DNA of 64,000 bases from Crambe crambe (lineage: Eukaryota > Porifera > Demospongiae > Poecilosclerida > Crambeidae), in assembly GCA_963924555.1 (NCBI GenBank), contig OZ004593.1, positions 5,824,480 through 5,888,479 of the forward strand, in the 5' to 3' direction. The notes beneath the pieces were generated by a model. It had not been told where the DNA came from and did no database searches. It was given only the letters and a program-made list of their open reading frames with translations. The position numbers and the translations under genes were made by a program. Below, piece by piece: positions 24,187 to 36,125 of this stretch. How positions within the stretch are numbered: the first letter of the stretch is position 1; each line of letters begins with the position of its first letter.

Positions 24187-26777
24187 ATGTTAAAGGTATA
24201 AGACTGATACTGTAACTAGTGCAGGTCATCCCTCCAGTCAGTAAAGGTTGTGTGATTCTTTCCAATTAAACTAGGAAGATATCTTTTATAGTGTATACAT
24301 ACATTTGGGGAGCTCTACTTTTAAAAAATGTAGCCAAAAGCATAGAAAATTGTCTTCATGGTTGATGTTATTATTGTACTTATTCATGCAGGCTATGCAA
24401 ACTACTTGCACTGCATACCATATACGAGTTAATTTTGGTGGGAGTTTTATTTGGCGTTTGTACCAAGGAAGGCTTTAAGCAGACATTATCATTAGCAGTA
24501 GCACATTATCGCGCAGCTGCTTCCCTCTCTTTTATTGGCTGATAGTTTGCTTCGGCTTCTTCACTTCACGATCTATCTCTTTTAACTTTTAACTGAGCTT
24601 CCATCAAAGAAACACTCCCTTTCCTCCTTCTTCTTCAAGAACTTGAGCCATCACAATCGCAAAAAACAACTGGAATTGAAACTAGCTAATCATGTAGTCT
24701 TGATCTTGCGCACGGCAGCTCATCAAGATACATTCAAGCTAGCCCCGTCCCCGGACCCGGCCCCCCATAGCTATAGACATTGGTAGACATTATTATTAGT
24801 GGTTCCAAGACAGACCACCAAACCGTCAAATTTAATACACCGCCAAATTTAAGTTGTATATGGATGTTTGTGAGCTGTCATGTTAATAGTTGTCCATAGT
24901 TGTATATTGCACGAAAGAGAGTTGCTTTCTGGAACTGCTAATTAGATGGTTTAGCAATAAAAATAATATTACAATAATAATTGTAAGTACACTGAAAGAC
25001 CTCTATAGCTAGCTTTTATCGTTCCATATGTACTGTATATTATAGGGGTACAAGTTTGGAATAGCACTCTTTATGAGTATCTTTATTACACTCATCTCAT
25101 CTCAAGGTAACTATTCTACTTCTAATTATCTGAGATTTTACATATATAACCTGTATTAATTTTTATTGCACATTTCACACAGTCTATCCTGAACGCTACA
25201 CTTTTCTAACTGGTACATCAGTGAATGGATCATCTCCTACTGGAAACTGTTCTGGACAGCAGAACGATAGCACAATGACAACCTGTTTTCAACCGCCAAA
25301 CTCTGGTGTTCTGTTTAATCGGTATATCCCCACACTCACTGAACTAGATGGTGACATGTGGGCAAGTCAACTACTCACTATAAACACAACACGATCCTTG
25401 ACTAATGTCATCTTTGACTTCACTGATACACCAGGCTATGACAAAGTAGAGAGAGTTGAGGTGGTGATGTTCAACTGTCCACAGTTGAGGATAGCATCTA
25501 CTACCATCACCCTCTCAGGGGCCACTGCTAGAGGTCAGACCTTCAACAATTTTGCTTCAGTTGCTATTAGTTCCCTCGCCTCCTGTGAGTCTCTTGTGAG
25601 AGTGTGTTTGTCAGCCTTCATTCTTCGACCACTAATTGGTCTACAATTCATCCTTGACCAGGACTCTGACTGGGTGCACCTTGCTGAGGTGACCTTCTAT
25701 GCCAGAGGTTCCACCTGTCCACCAAATGTCATCCTCAATCCACCATTACCTACAACACCACCAACTACAATATCACCATCAGGTATAACTCCTACTACAA
25801 TACCACCTGCAGTACAATCCAATGAAACATCATCAAATGGAGCTTCAACAACTTCCCATGGTACTCCACCATCCAATATAACAACTTTGATGGGCTCCAT
25901 TGAGACATCCAATCGAAATAATATAACCACCACCATCATAGCAGCAGTGGTCCCTCTCTCCATTGTCCTCATTATTATAGCATTCCTGATCCTCTGCATA
26001 GTCTGTACCACTAAACACAAGCACCAACTCAGAGCCAAGGAGGACCACACTACCACCCACAGACAAACATACAACCATCAACCTCCACAAGACAGAGGAA
26101 ACATCAACCTGTGTGAGGAGACAGGACAAGCATACTACTCCTCACTACACAACATTCAAGGAGAAGACATCCTAGCAGATCAAGTCTACAACTGCCTTGA
26201 ACGAGACACAGGTCCAGTGAAGGGAGGGGCCAAGTCTTCCCTGGGGACTACTGTGGACCAAAATGAGGCAGAGGTGGGAGCATATTCTACTGTGTCCTAC
26301 AGCAAACAACTTCAAGCCTCCAAGGAAGCTGGTGTGGAGGGTATGGAAGATCCACTCTCACAGCTATATGCTAAAGTTGATGAGGATGTAAAAAAATTTA
26401 AAAAGAAAAGTGAAGACGTCTTTGCTACTGACCAACAAGAAGAGGTTTCTGCTTCTGCATTATATGCTCAAGTGGACGAGAAGAGAATGAAGAAGAAGAA
26501 GAAGAAGAAGAAGAAAGAGAAAGACACTCCACCATATGAGCCAGACCAGCTGTATGCACAAGTGAAGAAGAGTAAGAAGGAAAAGGAAGACAGTCCACCC
26601 ACTGAGCTAGACCAGCTGTATGCTCAGGTGGACAAGAAGAAGAGGAAGAAGAGAGAGAAAGAGGAAATTGAGGAGGTGTCTCCACAGGAGTCAGGGGATG
26701 TGTACTCTGTAGTTAATAAATATCGTGCTCCTCCAGTACCTCTTAAGTCAGACCTCCTCATGGAAGAACTCCAGTAA
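24187..26777 (+). CDS. C6: kinase-less DDR-like receptor, four YAQV-type modules
   Basis: Exons are 24187-24195 (ATGTTAAAG), 25046-25106 (61 bases) and 25183-26777, giving 554 residues. The signal peptide ends in LISSQ. The N-terminal segment has GQQNDSTMTTCFQPPNSG, which is shared with C9 and differs from the other copies. All six cysteines and the DS-like blocks are present. The stalk is long and Thr/Ser/Pro-rich. The membrane helix is shorter than in siblings (VVPLSIVLIIIAFLILCIVC). The tail has YYSSLHNI, VYNCL, YSTVSY, LYAKV, then three LYAQV modules with Lys-rich spacers, and VYSVVNK. The normally conserved NKPSAPPVP reads NKYRAPPVP, which adds a tyrosine. Intron 1 carries a ~450-base inverted-repeat insertion. 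Confidence 0.84.
24418..24863. mobile_element. MITE-like element in intron 1 of C6
   Basis: The left end (CCATATACGAGTTAATTTTG) and the right end (AAATTTAAGTTGTATATGG) are imperfect inverted repeats. A second inner pair, TTTTGGTGGGAG near the left end and GACCACCAAACCGTC near the right, supports this. Its GC and motif content differ from the surrounding intron, and the segment is missing from intron 1 of the other copies. No transposase is encoded, and no clear target duplication was identified. Confidence 0.55.
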
Positions 26778-29315
26778 ATGTATAATCACATAACTAATGA
26801 ATGTTTGAACAATGCATGCCGTTACAGTCAGGATTACGTATAATGATGCAGGTCACATTTTCCCCCTTATGCTGTCACACAGAGTGAATAGATATGTTAT
26901 TAGCTAGTTAGTTCACATTAATTTTATCTTTTTGTTATTGTAGCCAATGTTGAACAAAGAATAATTATGTGTGTGTGTCATAAATTCAAACTGTGATAAC
27001 TATGAAATTGAATACTTTTAACCATTCTGTATACATTGAAACATGCACTGGAAATGGGTGGTAGCTTACTTTCAAGATCATCAATCAGTTCATAACTTTG
27101 TAGCTAGGTCAAGGGATATTTTTTTTAAATACAGAATACCCACTCTAACCAACATGCTATGTAGGGATGGTTTGTTTTGTACTGAATTGTTGAATGTTAT
27201 GAAGGGAAATACATACTTAGCCATACATGATTCATGAAGTTCAGCTGTTACTTCAAAATGTACATACACATGAATACATGTTACCATGAGGGAGGGTAGA
27301 TTAGGACAGTGAGGGATGATCCTCATGCTGTTAGAAGTATCCACAGGGTTATTTTATACTGAATCAGCAAGCAAAACAATATTTGTGGTGCTGGACCCCC
27401 TAAATCATCTTCCTATGCCAATGTTATCCATAGGAGGTTTAACATGCCTGTTCAGATGGAGTGGCCACTCCTTACCAGATAGTTATGTATACGTTATAGT
27501 AACATTATGGTCAAAGTGCTGTGAATAGGCCATAGCTACATGTATAGCTACACATCAGTCGTTTGGTTTGTATTTTTTAAGATCACACTTTACGTAACAC
27601 AGTGCAACAGGCCAATATTTTAGTGGTCAGGCCACGATGTGGGTATGGTCAAATGAAATGGGTGTGGCTACACGGTGTGTCATTTATGAAAATTTATTAT
27701 ACGCATCAATAAATGCTGGGTGTGATGGAGCATTTTGAACATTTTAAGTATGCTGAAGCATTTTCAGCATCATAGCTAGGTAGAATTTTAATTGTCTGGC
27801 AACTTGCTGATTCCCTTTTGACATACATGACATGATGAAATACATGATGAAATACATGTATGTAGCATGCACACAGCTGCTGCAGCCAGTCAGCATTGAC
27901 TTAGCAACATCTTGGTCAGCATTTTAAGCATTATTGATACTGAAAGTAAAGATGCCTGATTGTTTCAGTGATCTGATGATTCCATTTCATACATGACATG
28001 ATGAATAGCATAGTCCTTTGAGAAAGCTCTGTTCCATCAGACCAAGAGGAAATCCAGGCATTATAGCTAGGTAGCTAGATATCAAAAGTAATGTTGGGCA
28101 GTACGTGTGCTTGAGAATTTGAGGATAGCATTATCGGGAAAAATTAGACACTGGCATGTATGTGTTAGGTTAAACGTTAATTTAACCCTAAAAGTGGTCA
28201 GGCCATGGCCTGACTGGTTGCTACAGACCTGTGATTTCTTTTAAATGTTTTCAAATAGCTAATAACGTCACGTAAACTTTCAAAATGGACTGCTGTGAGT
28301 GGTAAATTCAGATCTGAAATTTTTCATTCCGATTAATCATCTAGCACTTCATTACTGAATGGGCCTCTCTACTTCTAAACTTGATCCTTCCACTGCCAAT
28401 GTAAATGATTCATAATCAATTGTGGGCACTAAATAATATCTCTTTTTCAACTGTAGCTATACCCATGATTTTGCACAAAAATTATACTGAGCCTTCACGT
28501 TTGCTGAAAAATGTGCCAGTTGTTGCAGATGTGGATCAAACTGACTTCACTAATAAACTTGTGTGAAGTTTTATAAGGTCATGAAATTTGCCTTGATATC
28601 TTCTGTCTAGAACTTAAGGTGGTTAACTATCTGGTCTGACCAATTTCAAATAATCTATAGGCTATCACTCAGCTTAAAAAAAATTTATGGACTGATCAAA
28701 AGTTCATAACTTGCTAATTATTAGCTGAACCCATGCATGCAGGCATCACATCTTATTGCTGTTTTTTTGTTCCAGTAATTTGTATAGCCTTGCAAGTACC
28801 TACATCTCCTTGGCTGAACATATTGATTTGCTTAGCTATAGTATAAGTCTTGAGTCCATTGACCAAATTTCTCTGGCTACTGACAGCTAACTAGTTACAT
28901 TATTATAAGCACCCCTAGCTAGGCCATGCAACATGATCCATATTCTCTATGAACTTTATAGCTGTTCTCATACCTTTCATGTATCAACAATGGAGATGAA
29001 ATCCTGTTGAAGATGGATGGCATTTCTAGATACAACACTTTTGGACACTTGAAGAAGGTACGTAACTTCATGAAAAATAACAAGACTCATGAAAGAAACC
29101 AATGCACTTACATACTATTGCCCATAATGGAAACTGGAAGCGATTATACGTAGATTCATAATTACAACATATAAACATTCCATGCATTAACTATACAGTT
29201 TTTATATGGTCAACAGAATCTAATAAAAGTTGTGTCAGCCAGACAGATTCGTGAAGTATCAGTTAACTGAAGTCAGTAGCAGTTGAACTCCAAACAGTGT
29301 GAAACTACATACACT
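26778..29315. other. Intergenic spacer, type B
   Basis: No supported gene. It is closely similar to 21651-24186. A short tandem duplication of CATGATGAAATA is seen near 27830-27852. A GGTCAGGCCATGGCCTGAC palindrome lies near 28197-28215. The conserved upstream block of C7 ends it. Confidence 0.65.
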
Positions 29316-31598
29316 ATGCTAAAGGTAAGACTGAGACTGTAACTACGTATTGCAGGTAATCCCTCAGTAATTAGCTAAAGGTTATGTACCTTTGTTTTGC
29401 TGTGTGATATTTTGGGGGAGCTCTACATACTTCAAAATGTAACCACAAAAACCTATACATCCTTCAACAATAGTTTCATACAATAGATAATTATTGCTGG
29501 CAGAGCATTTTATTAGTTTGAACTGAATCTTTGATGATAGTAATTACAGTTCTGAGAGAGTAAAACACACCATGTAGCTATGTTAATTATGGGCTTGTTT
29601 GGGATAGCAAACATACTTGGTCTCTGGCCATATTCTCTATGGGTGACCTAAACACCTGGAATATAATTTTAGTTCTGTTAATAGTTGTACATAATAATTA
29701 TATGGACACATAAAATTTGTTCAGTAGCTTTCTTGTCTGACAATTCTGATAATAAAGTTAATCTGCTAGTGACTGTAAATCAGAAGGAGCAAAGCAAACA
29801 CATTAACTATTATACCACATAGTATGCAATTCTTAGTGCACTATTAATTGTATAGGGATACAAGTTTGGAATAACACTCTTTCTGAGTACCTTTCTTCCA
29901 CTTATCACATCTCAAGGTAACTATTTACTACTTTCAATTACATCTATAGCTACTTATAGCTATGATGTGCATATTCTTATTTATGGCTATACATAGTAAT
30001 ATCACTAATGTCATGCAGTCTATCCTGAACGCTTCACATTTCTCACTGGTATGTCAGTGAATGGATCATCTTCTACTGGAAACTGTTGTAAAGGCACGAT
30101 GAGAACCTGCTCAAAACCAAACTCCAGCGTTCTGTTTGATGGGCATGTCCCCACACTTAATGGTGATATGTGGGCAAGTCAACTACTCACAATACAAACA
30201 ACACAACACTTGATTAATGTCATCTTTGACTTCAGTGTCACTGATACACCAGTTAATAGAGTTGAGGTGGTGATGTTTAACTGTCCACAGTGGGGGATAG
30301 CATCTACTAGAATTAGCCTCGACGGGAGACCTGATAGAGATAAGTCTTTCAATATTTTTGCTTCAACCTCTGTTAGTTCCCTCACCTCCTGTGAGTCTCT
30401 TGTGAGAGTGTGTTTATCAGGCCCCATATCTAAACCACTAATTCGTCTACAATTCACCCTTGACCAGGACTCTGACTGGGTGCACCTTGCTGAGGTGACC
30501 TTTTATGCCAGAAATTCCACCTGTCCACCAAATATCATCCTCAATCAAACTACAACACCACCAACTACAGATATGACATCACCACTACCTGCATGTACTA
30601 CACCATCACCAGATACAACACCACCTGCAGTACAATCAGAAGAAGATACAACTTCATCACAGAATACTTTATCACAGGTTACAATACTAACTTCCGTTGG
30701 GATGTCTACTCAAGATAAAACAACCAACACTATCATAGCAGCAGAAGAAGATACAACTTCATCACAGAATACTTTATCACAGGTTACAATACTAACTTCC
30801 GTTGGGATGTCTACTCAAGATAAAACAACCAACACTATCATAGCAGCAGTGGTCCCTCTCTCCATTGTCCTCATTATTGTTATCATTGTAGTTGTCCTGA
30901 TCCTCTGCATAGTCTGTACCACTAAACACAAGCACCAACTCAGAGCCAAGGAGGCCACCCACAGACAAACACACAACCATCAAACTCCACAAGACAGAGG
31001 ACACATCAACCTGTGTGAGGAGACAGGACAAGCATACTACTCCTCACTACACGACATTCAAGGAGATGTCCCAGCAGATCAAGTCTATAACCACCTTGAA
31101 CGAGACACAGGTCCAGTGAGGGGAGGGGCCAAGTCTTCCCGGGTGGCTACTGTGGACCAAAACAAGGCAGAAGTGGGAGCATACTCTACTGTGTGTTACA
31201 ACGAACAACCTCAAGTCTCCAAGGAAGCTGGTGTGGAGGGTATGGAAGATCCACTCTCACAGCTGTATGCTAAAGTCGATGAGGACGTAAAGAAAAAGAA
31301 AAGTGAAAACGTCTTTGCTACTGATCAACAAGAAGAGGTTTCTGCTTCTGCATTATATGCTCAAGTGGATGAGAAGAGAAAGAAGAACAAGAAGAAGAAA
31401 GAAGAAGACACTCCACCCCACGAGCCAGACCAGCTGTATGCGCAAGTGAACAAGAAGAAGAGGAAGAAGAGAGAGAAAGAGGAGATGACTGAGGAGGTGT
31501 CTCCACAGGAGTCAGTGGATGTATACTCTGTAATTAATAAACCTAGTGCTCCTCCAGTACCTCTCAAGTCAGACCTCCTCATGGAAGAACTCCAGTAA
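29316..31598 (+). CDS. C7: kinase-less DDR-like receptor with duplicated stalk segment
   Basis: Exons are 29316-29324, 29856-29916 (61 bases) and 30019-31598, giving 549 residues. The signal peptide ends in LITSQ. The ectodomain has the family blocks but a shortened spacer before DMWASQLL and an altered loop (SLDGRPDRDKSF). The stalk contains a perfect 35-residue tandem duplication (bases 30639-30743 and 30744-30848). The membrane helix follows the second copy (VVPLSIVLIIVIIVVVLIL). The tail lacks a few residues after LRAKE. It has YYSSLHDI, VYNHL, YSTVCY (Ser to Cys), LYAKV, two LYAQV modules, VYSVINK and APPVPLK. The perfect identity of the duplication indicates a very recent event or an assembly duplication. 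Confidence 0.83.
30639..30848 (+). repeat. Perfect 105-base tandem duplication inside C7
   Basis: Two adjacent 105-base units beginning GAAGAAGATACAACTTCATC are identical. Because 105 is a multiple of three, the frame is kept. The unit encodes the end of the Ser/Thr stalk and the first residues before the membrane helix (TIIAA). No other array copy has it. Confidence 0.95.
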
Positions 31599-33940
31599 AT
31601 GCATAGCCACATAACTAATGAATGTTTGAGTTAAACAAACAATGCCATTATGGGTCAGGATTACATATAATGATACAGGCACATTTCCCCCCTTATGCTG
31701 TCACACAGAGTGAATGTAGCTAACTAGTTCACATTTTATGTTTTTATTATTGTAGCTAATGTTGAACTAAGAATAATTATGTGTGTGTCATAAATTCAAG
31801 CTGTGATAACTATGAAATTGAATATGTTTAACTAAGTGATACCCGTTCTGTATACATTGAAACATGCACTGGAAATGGGTGGTAGCTAACTTTCAAGATC
31901 ATCAATCAGTTCATAACTTTGTAGCTACCCACATTCAGGGTCAAAGGATATATATTTTTTAAATACAGAATAGCTACCCACTCTAACCAACTACATTACT
32001 GTAGCAATGTAGATATCAAGATAGTTAGTTTTGTACTGAATTGTTGAATGTTATGAAGGGAAAACTAGCTACTTAGCTACATGATTCATAAAGTTCAACC
32101 ATTACTACATAATGTATACATGTTACCATAGATTAGGACAGTGAGGAATGAATCATCCACTGGCATAGGAACAGGGGGGATGGGGATTACAGGGGTCAGG
32201 CCCCCCCTTAATTTTTTCTCCCATAGACTTCTTCCTATGCCAATTTTATCCATAGGAGGTTTAGCATGCCTGTTCAGATGGAGTGGCCATTCCTTACCAG
32301 ATAGTACTACAATATGAAAAATTCCAACTTTTGTGTAGATATAATTACCCCAAATAGGTGTAGCTAGTGCCTTTTGACCTCTGAATACCATGGCCTCAGC
32401 TAGAAAAATAAGGGGATTTTTTATCTTCAGGTATTAATTCCCATGACAGTTTATACATAGCCTTACAAGAGCAGAATCAATAGAGACAATGAGCTTCTAG
32501 CTATAAGGAAATGTGTGGCTAGTTATTTATAACTATGTGATGGTACCACAGCGGCTGGGTGGGCTATGGCCTCTCCACTTTCTGGTTACAAATTCTGACT
32601 AGAGTTCAGCAGAACACATACCCCGCACTAATGATGATGGGTGTGGCCTTCCAGTAGTCACTCATGCATGCAGTGCGCTTTAAAAGGAAGTGCATCATTT
32701 GCTTTAAAAGAAACTGCAGTGCAGCATTGTCGAGTGCCACTGGACCCTAAAGCTGTCAAAAGAGTGAATGCAGAAGCGTCTTCTGGTGCTTCACAACGTG
32801 AGTCTACCACTAAACCATTCAGATTTTACCTTTGTAGCTAGCTATATACACAGACACCGATCACTTTACCCCTTGCTGTACATGCGCGTGCAGGGTAATA
32901 ACACATGTAGCTAGCTACTAAGTAAAGGATCAACATGCAAAATTTGGACCATGCCCACTTTGCCAAACTATTAAAAATTTTTTTTGACAACTTGTTTTTC
33001 TACTTTTTAGCTATAGAGGCTATACTTATGGAATAATGAAGAGAAATGGACCATAATATGTAGGCTAACTAGTGCTCTCAGGAGCCAATATAGTCCTAAC
33101 CCATGGCTCAGGATGGTTATTCCTGCAGTGCCACTTCATACAAAAGCCAGACAGGCTATGGTCAAAGTGGTGTGGATAGGAAAGAAACCATTTTTTGCTG
33201 AAATGTATCAGTTGCAGCAGATGTGGATCAAACTGACTTTACTGATTAACAACATATGTAAAGTTCTCTAAGTCATGTAGTTTGCCTCAATATTCTGCCT
33301 ATTATGTATTACCTTGCACATAAGGTTGATTATCTGGTCTGACCAATCAATAGGCAATCACCCAACTAAAAAAAGTTTATGGACTGACATCACATTATTA
33401 TTTTATAGCCTCACATGTAACTACATCTCCTGGACTGAACATATTGATTTGCTTCTATAAAGCATTTTTGTCCATTGACTTAATTCCTCTGGCTACTGAC
33501 AGTTAGCTAGTTACATCCCCCTAGGTAGGCCATGCAACAAGATCCATATTTTGCTTAATCTCTATGAACTTGAGTCCTTAGCTATAACTATTCTCATACC
33601 TTTCATGTATCAGCAATGGAGATGAATCCTGTTGAAGATGGATGGCATTTTTACAATACTTTAGATTCATGAAGAAGGTAACTGCATGAAAACTGATGAC
33701 TGGAAAAAACCACTACACCTACGTACCATTAGCCATAAAGGAAACTGGAAGCGATCATACGTAGATTCATAAATATGACATATAAACATTCCGTGCATTA
33801 ACTATACAGTTTTTATATTGCCAACAGAATCTAATAAAAGTTGTCTGTTCTATCAGCCAGTCAGATTACAGAGCAGTGAAGTATCAGTTTCCTGAAGTCT
33901 GTAGCTGTTAAACTCTATACAGTGTGAAACTACATACACT
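31599..33940. other. Intergenic spacer, type C
   Basis: No supported gene. It matches the layout of 6969-9241. An open stretch near 32641-32810 has GC and codon-like content (CTTTAAAAGAAACTGCAG, GAATGCAGAAGCGTCTTC) and recurs in degraded form at 8037-8105 and 17850-17940. It could be a remnant of an exon or mobile element, but nothing recognisable is encoded. The upstream block of C8 ends it. Confidence 0.6.
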
Positions 33941-36125
33941 ATGTTAAAGGTAAGGCAGGTCATCCCTCAGTCAGTAAAGGCTATGTACACCTTTTTCAAA
34001 TAAGCTAAATGTTTTGCTGTGTGTATGTGCAATCACTGCATGGACTGCATTTGCCACTATGCTCTGCTAACTATCATAAAATTGATATAAACCCTATATC
34101 GCTGCATGATATTATCCTTTTTGGCTACATGCAGCAATATAGGGTTTATGTCAATTTTATGACAGTTAGCAGAGCATAGTGACAAATGCAGTCCATGCAG
34201 CGATGTATAGGGTTTATCAATTCTGTGACAGTTAGCAGAGCAAATGCAGTACATAGCCAGCACCTTGTTTCCGTACTTGGTTGACTCTGTATTCTTTTCT
34301 CTTTTGGGGTAATTTACGTAGCTACATGACAGATGGTTCAGTTACTTTCTGGTCTGATAATTCTGATAGTAAAATACTCAGCTATGATTAGAAAACCACA
34401 ATACTTTACTATTATATCATCATTCTTAGTGCACTGATTAGCTTTATTATTATTGTATAGGGAGACAAATTTGGACCAGCACTCTTTCTGAGTGCCTTTT
34501 TCCCACTCTTCTCATCTCAAGGTAGCTAGCTAGCTATTCTATTTGACGTATTCAATATTACAGCTACTGGTAGCTATGACTTATTATCTGAGAGGATTTT
34601 CACATTTAACCTTTGATGTGACTATAATCCCACAGTCTATCCTGAACGCTACACATTTGTCACTGGTACATCAGTGAATGGATCATCTCCTACTGGAAAC
34701 TGTTCTGATGTTAGTATGGCTGACACAATGACAACCTGTCTGCAACCAACCTCCAGTGTTCTGTTTGATGGGTGTGTCCCCACACTCACTGGACTAGATG
34801 GTGACATGTGGGCAGGTCAATTACTCACAATGCAAACAACACAATCTGTCTTCTTTGACTTCACTGACACACCAGGCTATGACAGAGTAGAGAGAATTGA
34901 GGTGGTGATGTTCAACTGTCCACAGTGGGGGATAGCATTTACTACCATCTACCTCTTAGGAGCCACAGCTAGAGGTGAGCCCTACGAGCATCTTGGTTTG
35001 ATCTCTGTCAGTTCCCTCACCTCCTGTAAATATCTCGTGAGAGTGTGTTTGTTGACCATTGTTTCTCGACCATTAATTGGTCTACAATTTTACCTTGACC
35101 CGGACTACTCTGACTGGGTGCACCTTGCTGAGGTGACCTTCTATGCCAGAGGTTCCACCTGTCCACCAAATGTCACCCTCAATCCACCTACAACACCACC
35201 ACCAGATACAAAACCATCAAATACAATGTCACCAACTATACCCACAACACTATTGGACACAATAACATCAGATAATATTTCGGCATCATCAGGAGAATCA
35301 TCACAGAATACGACTTCAATGGAATTTTTTGAAATATTCACTCAAGATAAAATAACCACCACCATCATAGCAGTAGTGGTCCCTCTCTCCATTGTCCCCA
35401 TTATTATTATCATTGTAGTTATCCTGATCCTCTGCATAGTCTGTACCACTAAACACAAGTACCGACTCAGAACCAAGGAGGACCACACAACCACCCACAG
35501 ACAAACACACAACCATCAACCTCCACAAGACAGAGGACATATCAACCTGTGTGAGGAGACAGGACAAGCATACTACTCCTCAATACACGACATTCAAGGA
35601 GAAGATGTCCCAGCAGATCAAGTCTACAACCGCCTTGAACGAGACACTGGTCCAGAGAGGGGAGGGGCCAAGTCTTCCCGGGGGGCTACTGTGGACCAAA
35701 ACAAGGCAGAGATGGGAGCATACTCTACCGTGTCCTACATTAAACAACCTCAAGTCTCCAAGGAAGCTGGTATGAATGATCCATTCTCACAGCTCTATGC
35801 TCAAGTTGATGAGGATGTAAAGAAAAAGAAAAGTGAAGACATCTTTGCAACTGACCAACAAGAAGAGGCTTTTGCTTCTGCATTATATGCTCAAATGGAT
35901 GAGAAGAGAAAGAAAAAGAAGAAGAAAATAGAGGAAGACACTCCACCCCATGAGCCAGACCAGCTGTATGCACAAGTAGACAAGAAGAAGAGGAAGAAGA
36001 GAGAGAAGGAGGAGATTGAGGAGGTATCTCCACAGGAGTTAGGCGATGTGTACTCTGTAGTTAATAAACCTAGTGCTCCTCCAGTACCTCTCAAGTCAGA
36101 CCTCCTCATGGAAGAACTCCAGTAA
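33941..36125 (+). CDS. C8: kinase-less DDR-like receptor with tyrosine-motif tail
   Basis: Exons are 33941-33949 (ATGTTAAAG), 34461-34521 (61 bases) and 34636-36125, giving 519 residues. The signal peptide begins MLKGDKFGPALF and ends in LFSSQ, very like C3. All six cysteines are present. Ectodomain differences from C1 and C3 again cluster after QLLT, in the segment before SVSSLTSC, and before GLQFYLD. The stalk has TTPPPDTKPSNTMSPT. The helix is VVPLSIVPIIIIIVVILIL. The tail is almost identical to C1, with three YAQV-type modules (the second is YAQM), VYSVVNK and APPVPLK. The intron 1 foldback element is shared with C3. Confidence 0.85.
34032..34204. repeat. Foldback element in intron 1 of C8
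   Basis: This is the second copy of the palindromic element at 9361-9542, with arms ATCACTGCATGGACTGCATT and AATGCAGTCCATGCAGCGAT and a slightly shorter centre. Shared position in intron 1 shows that it was inserted before the C3/C8 duplication. Confidence 0.75.

Noticed and set aside
32641-32841. Open frame in the type C spacer near 32.7 kb
   Set aside because: Related spacers (8037-8105, 17850-17940) hold broken versions; no domain or splice context supports a gene.
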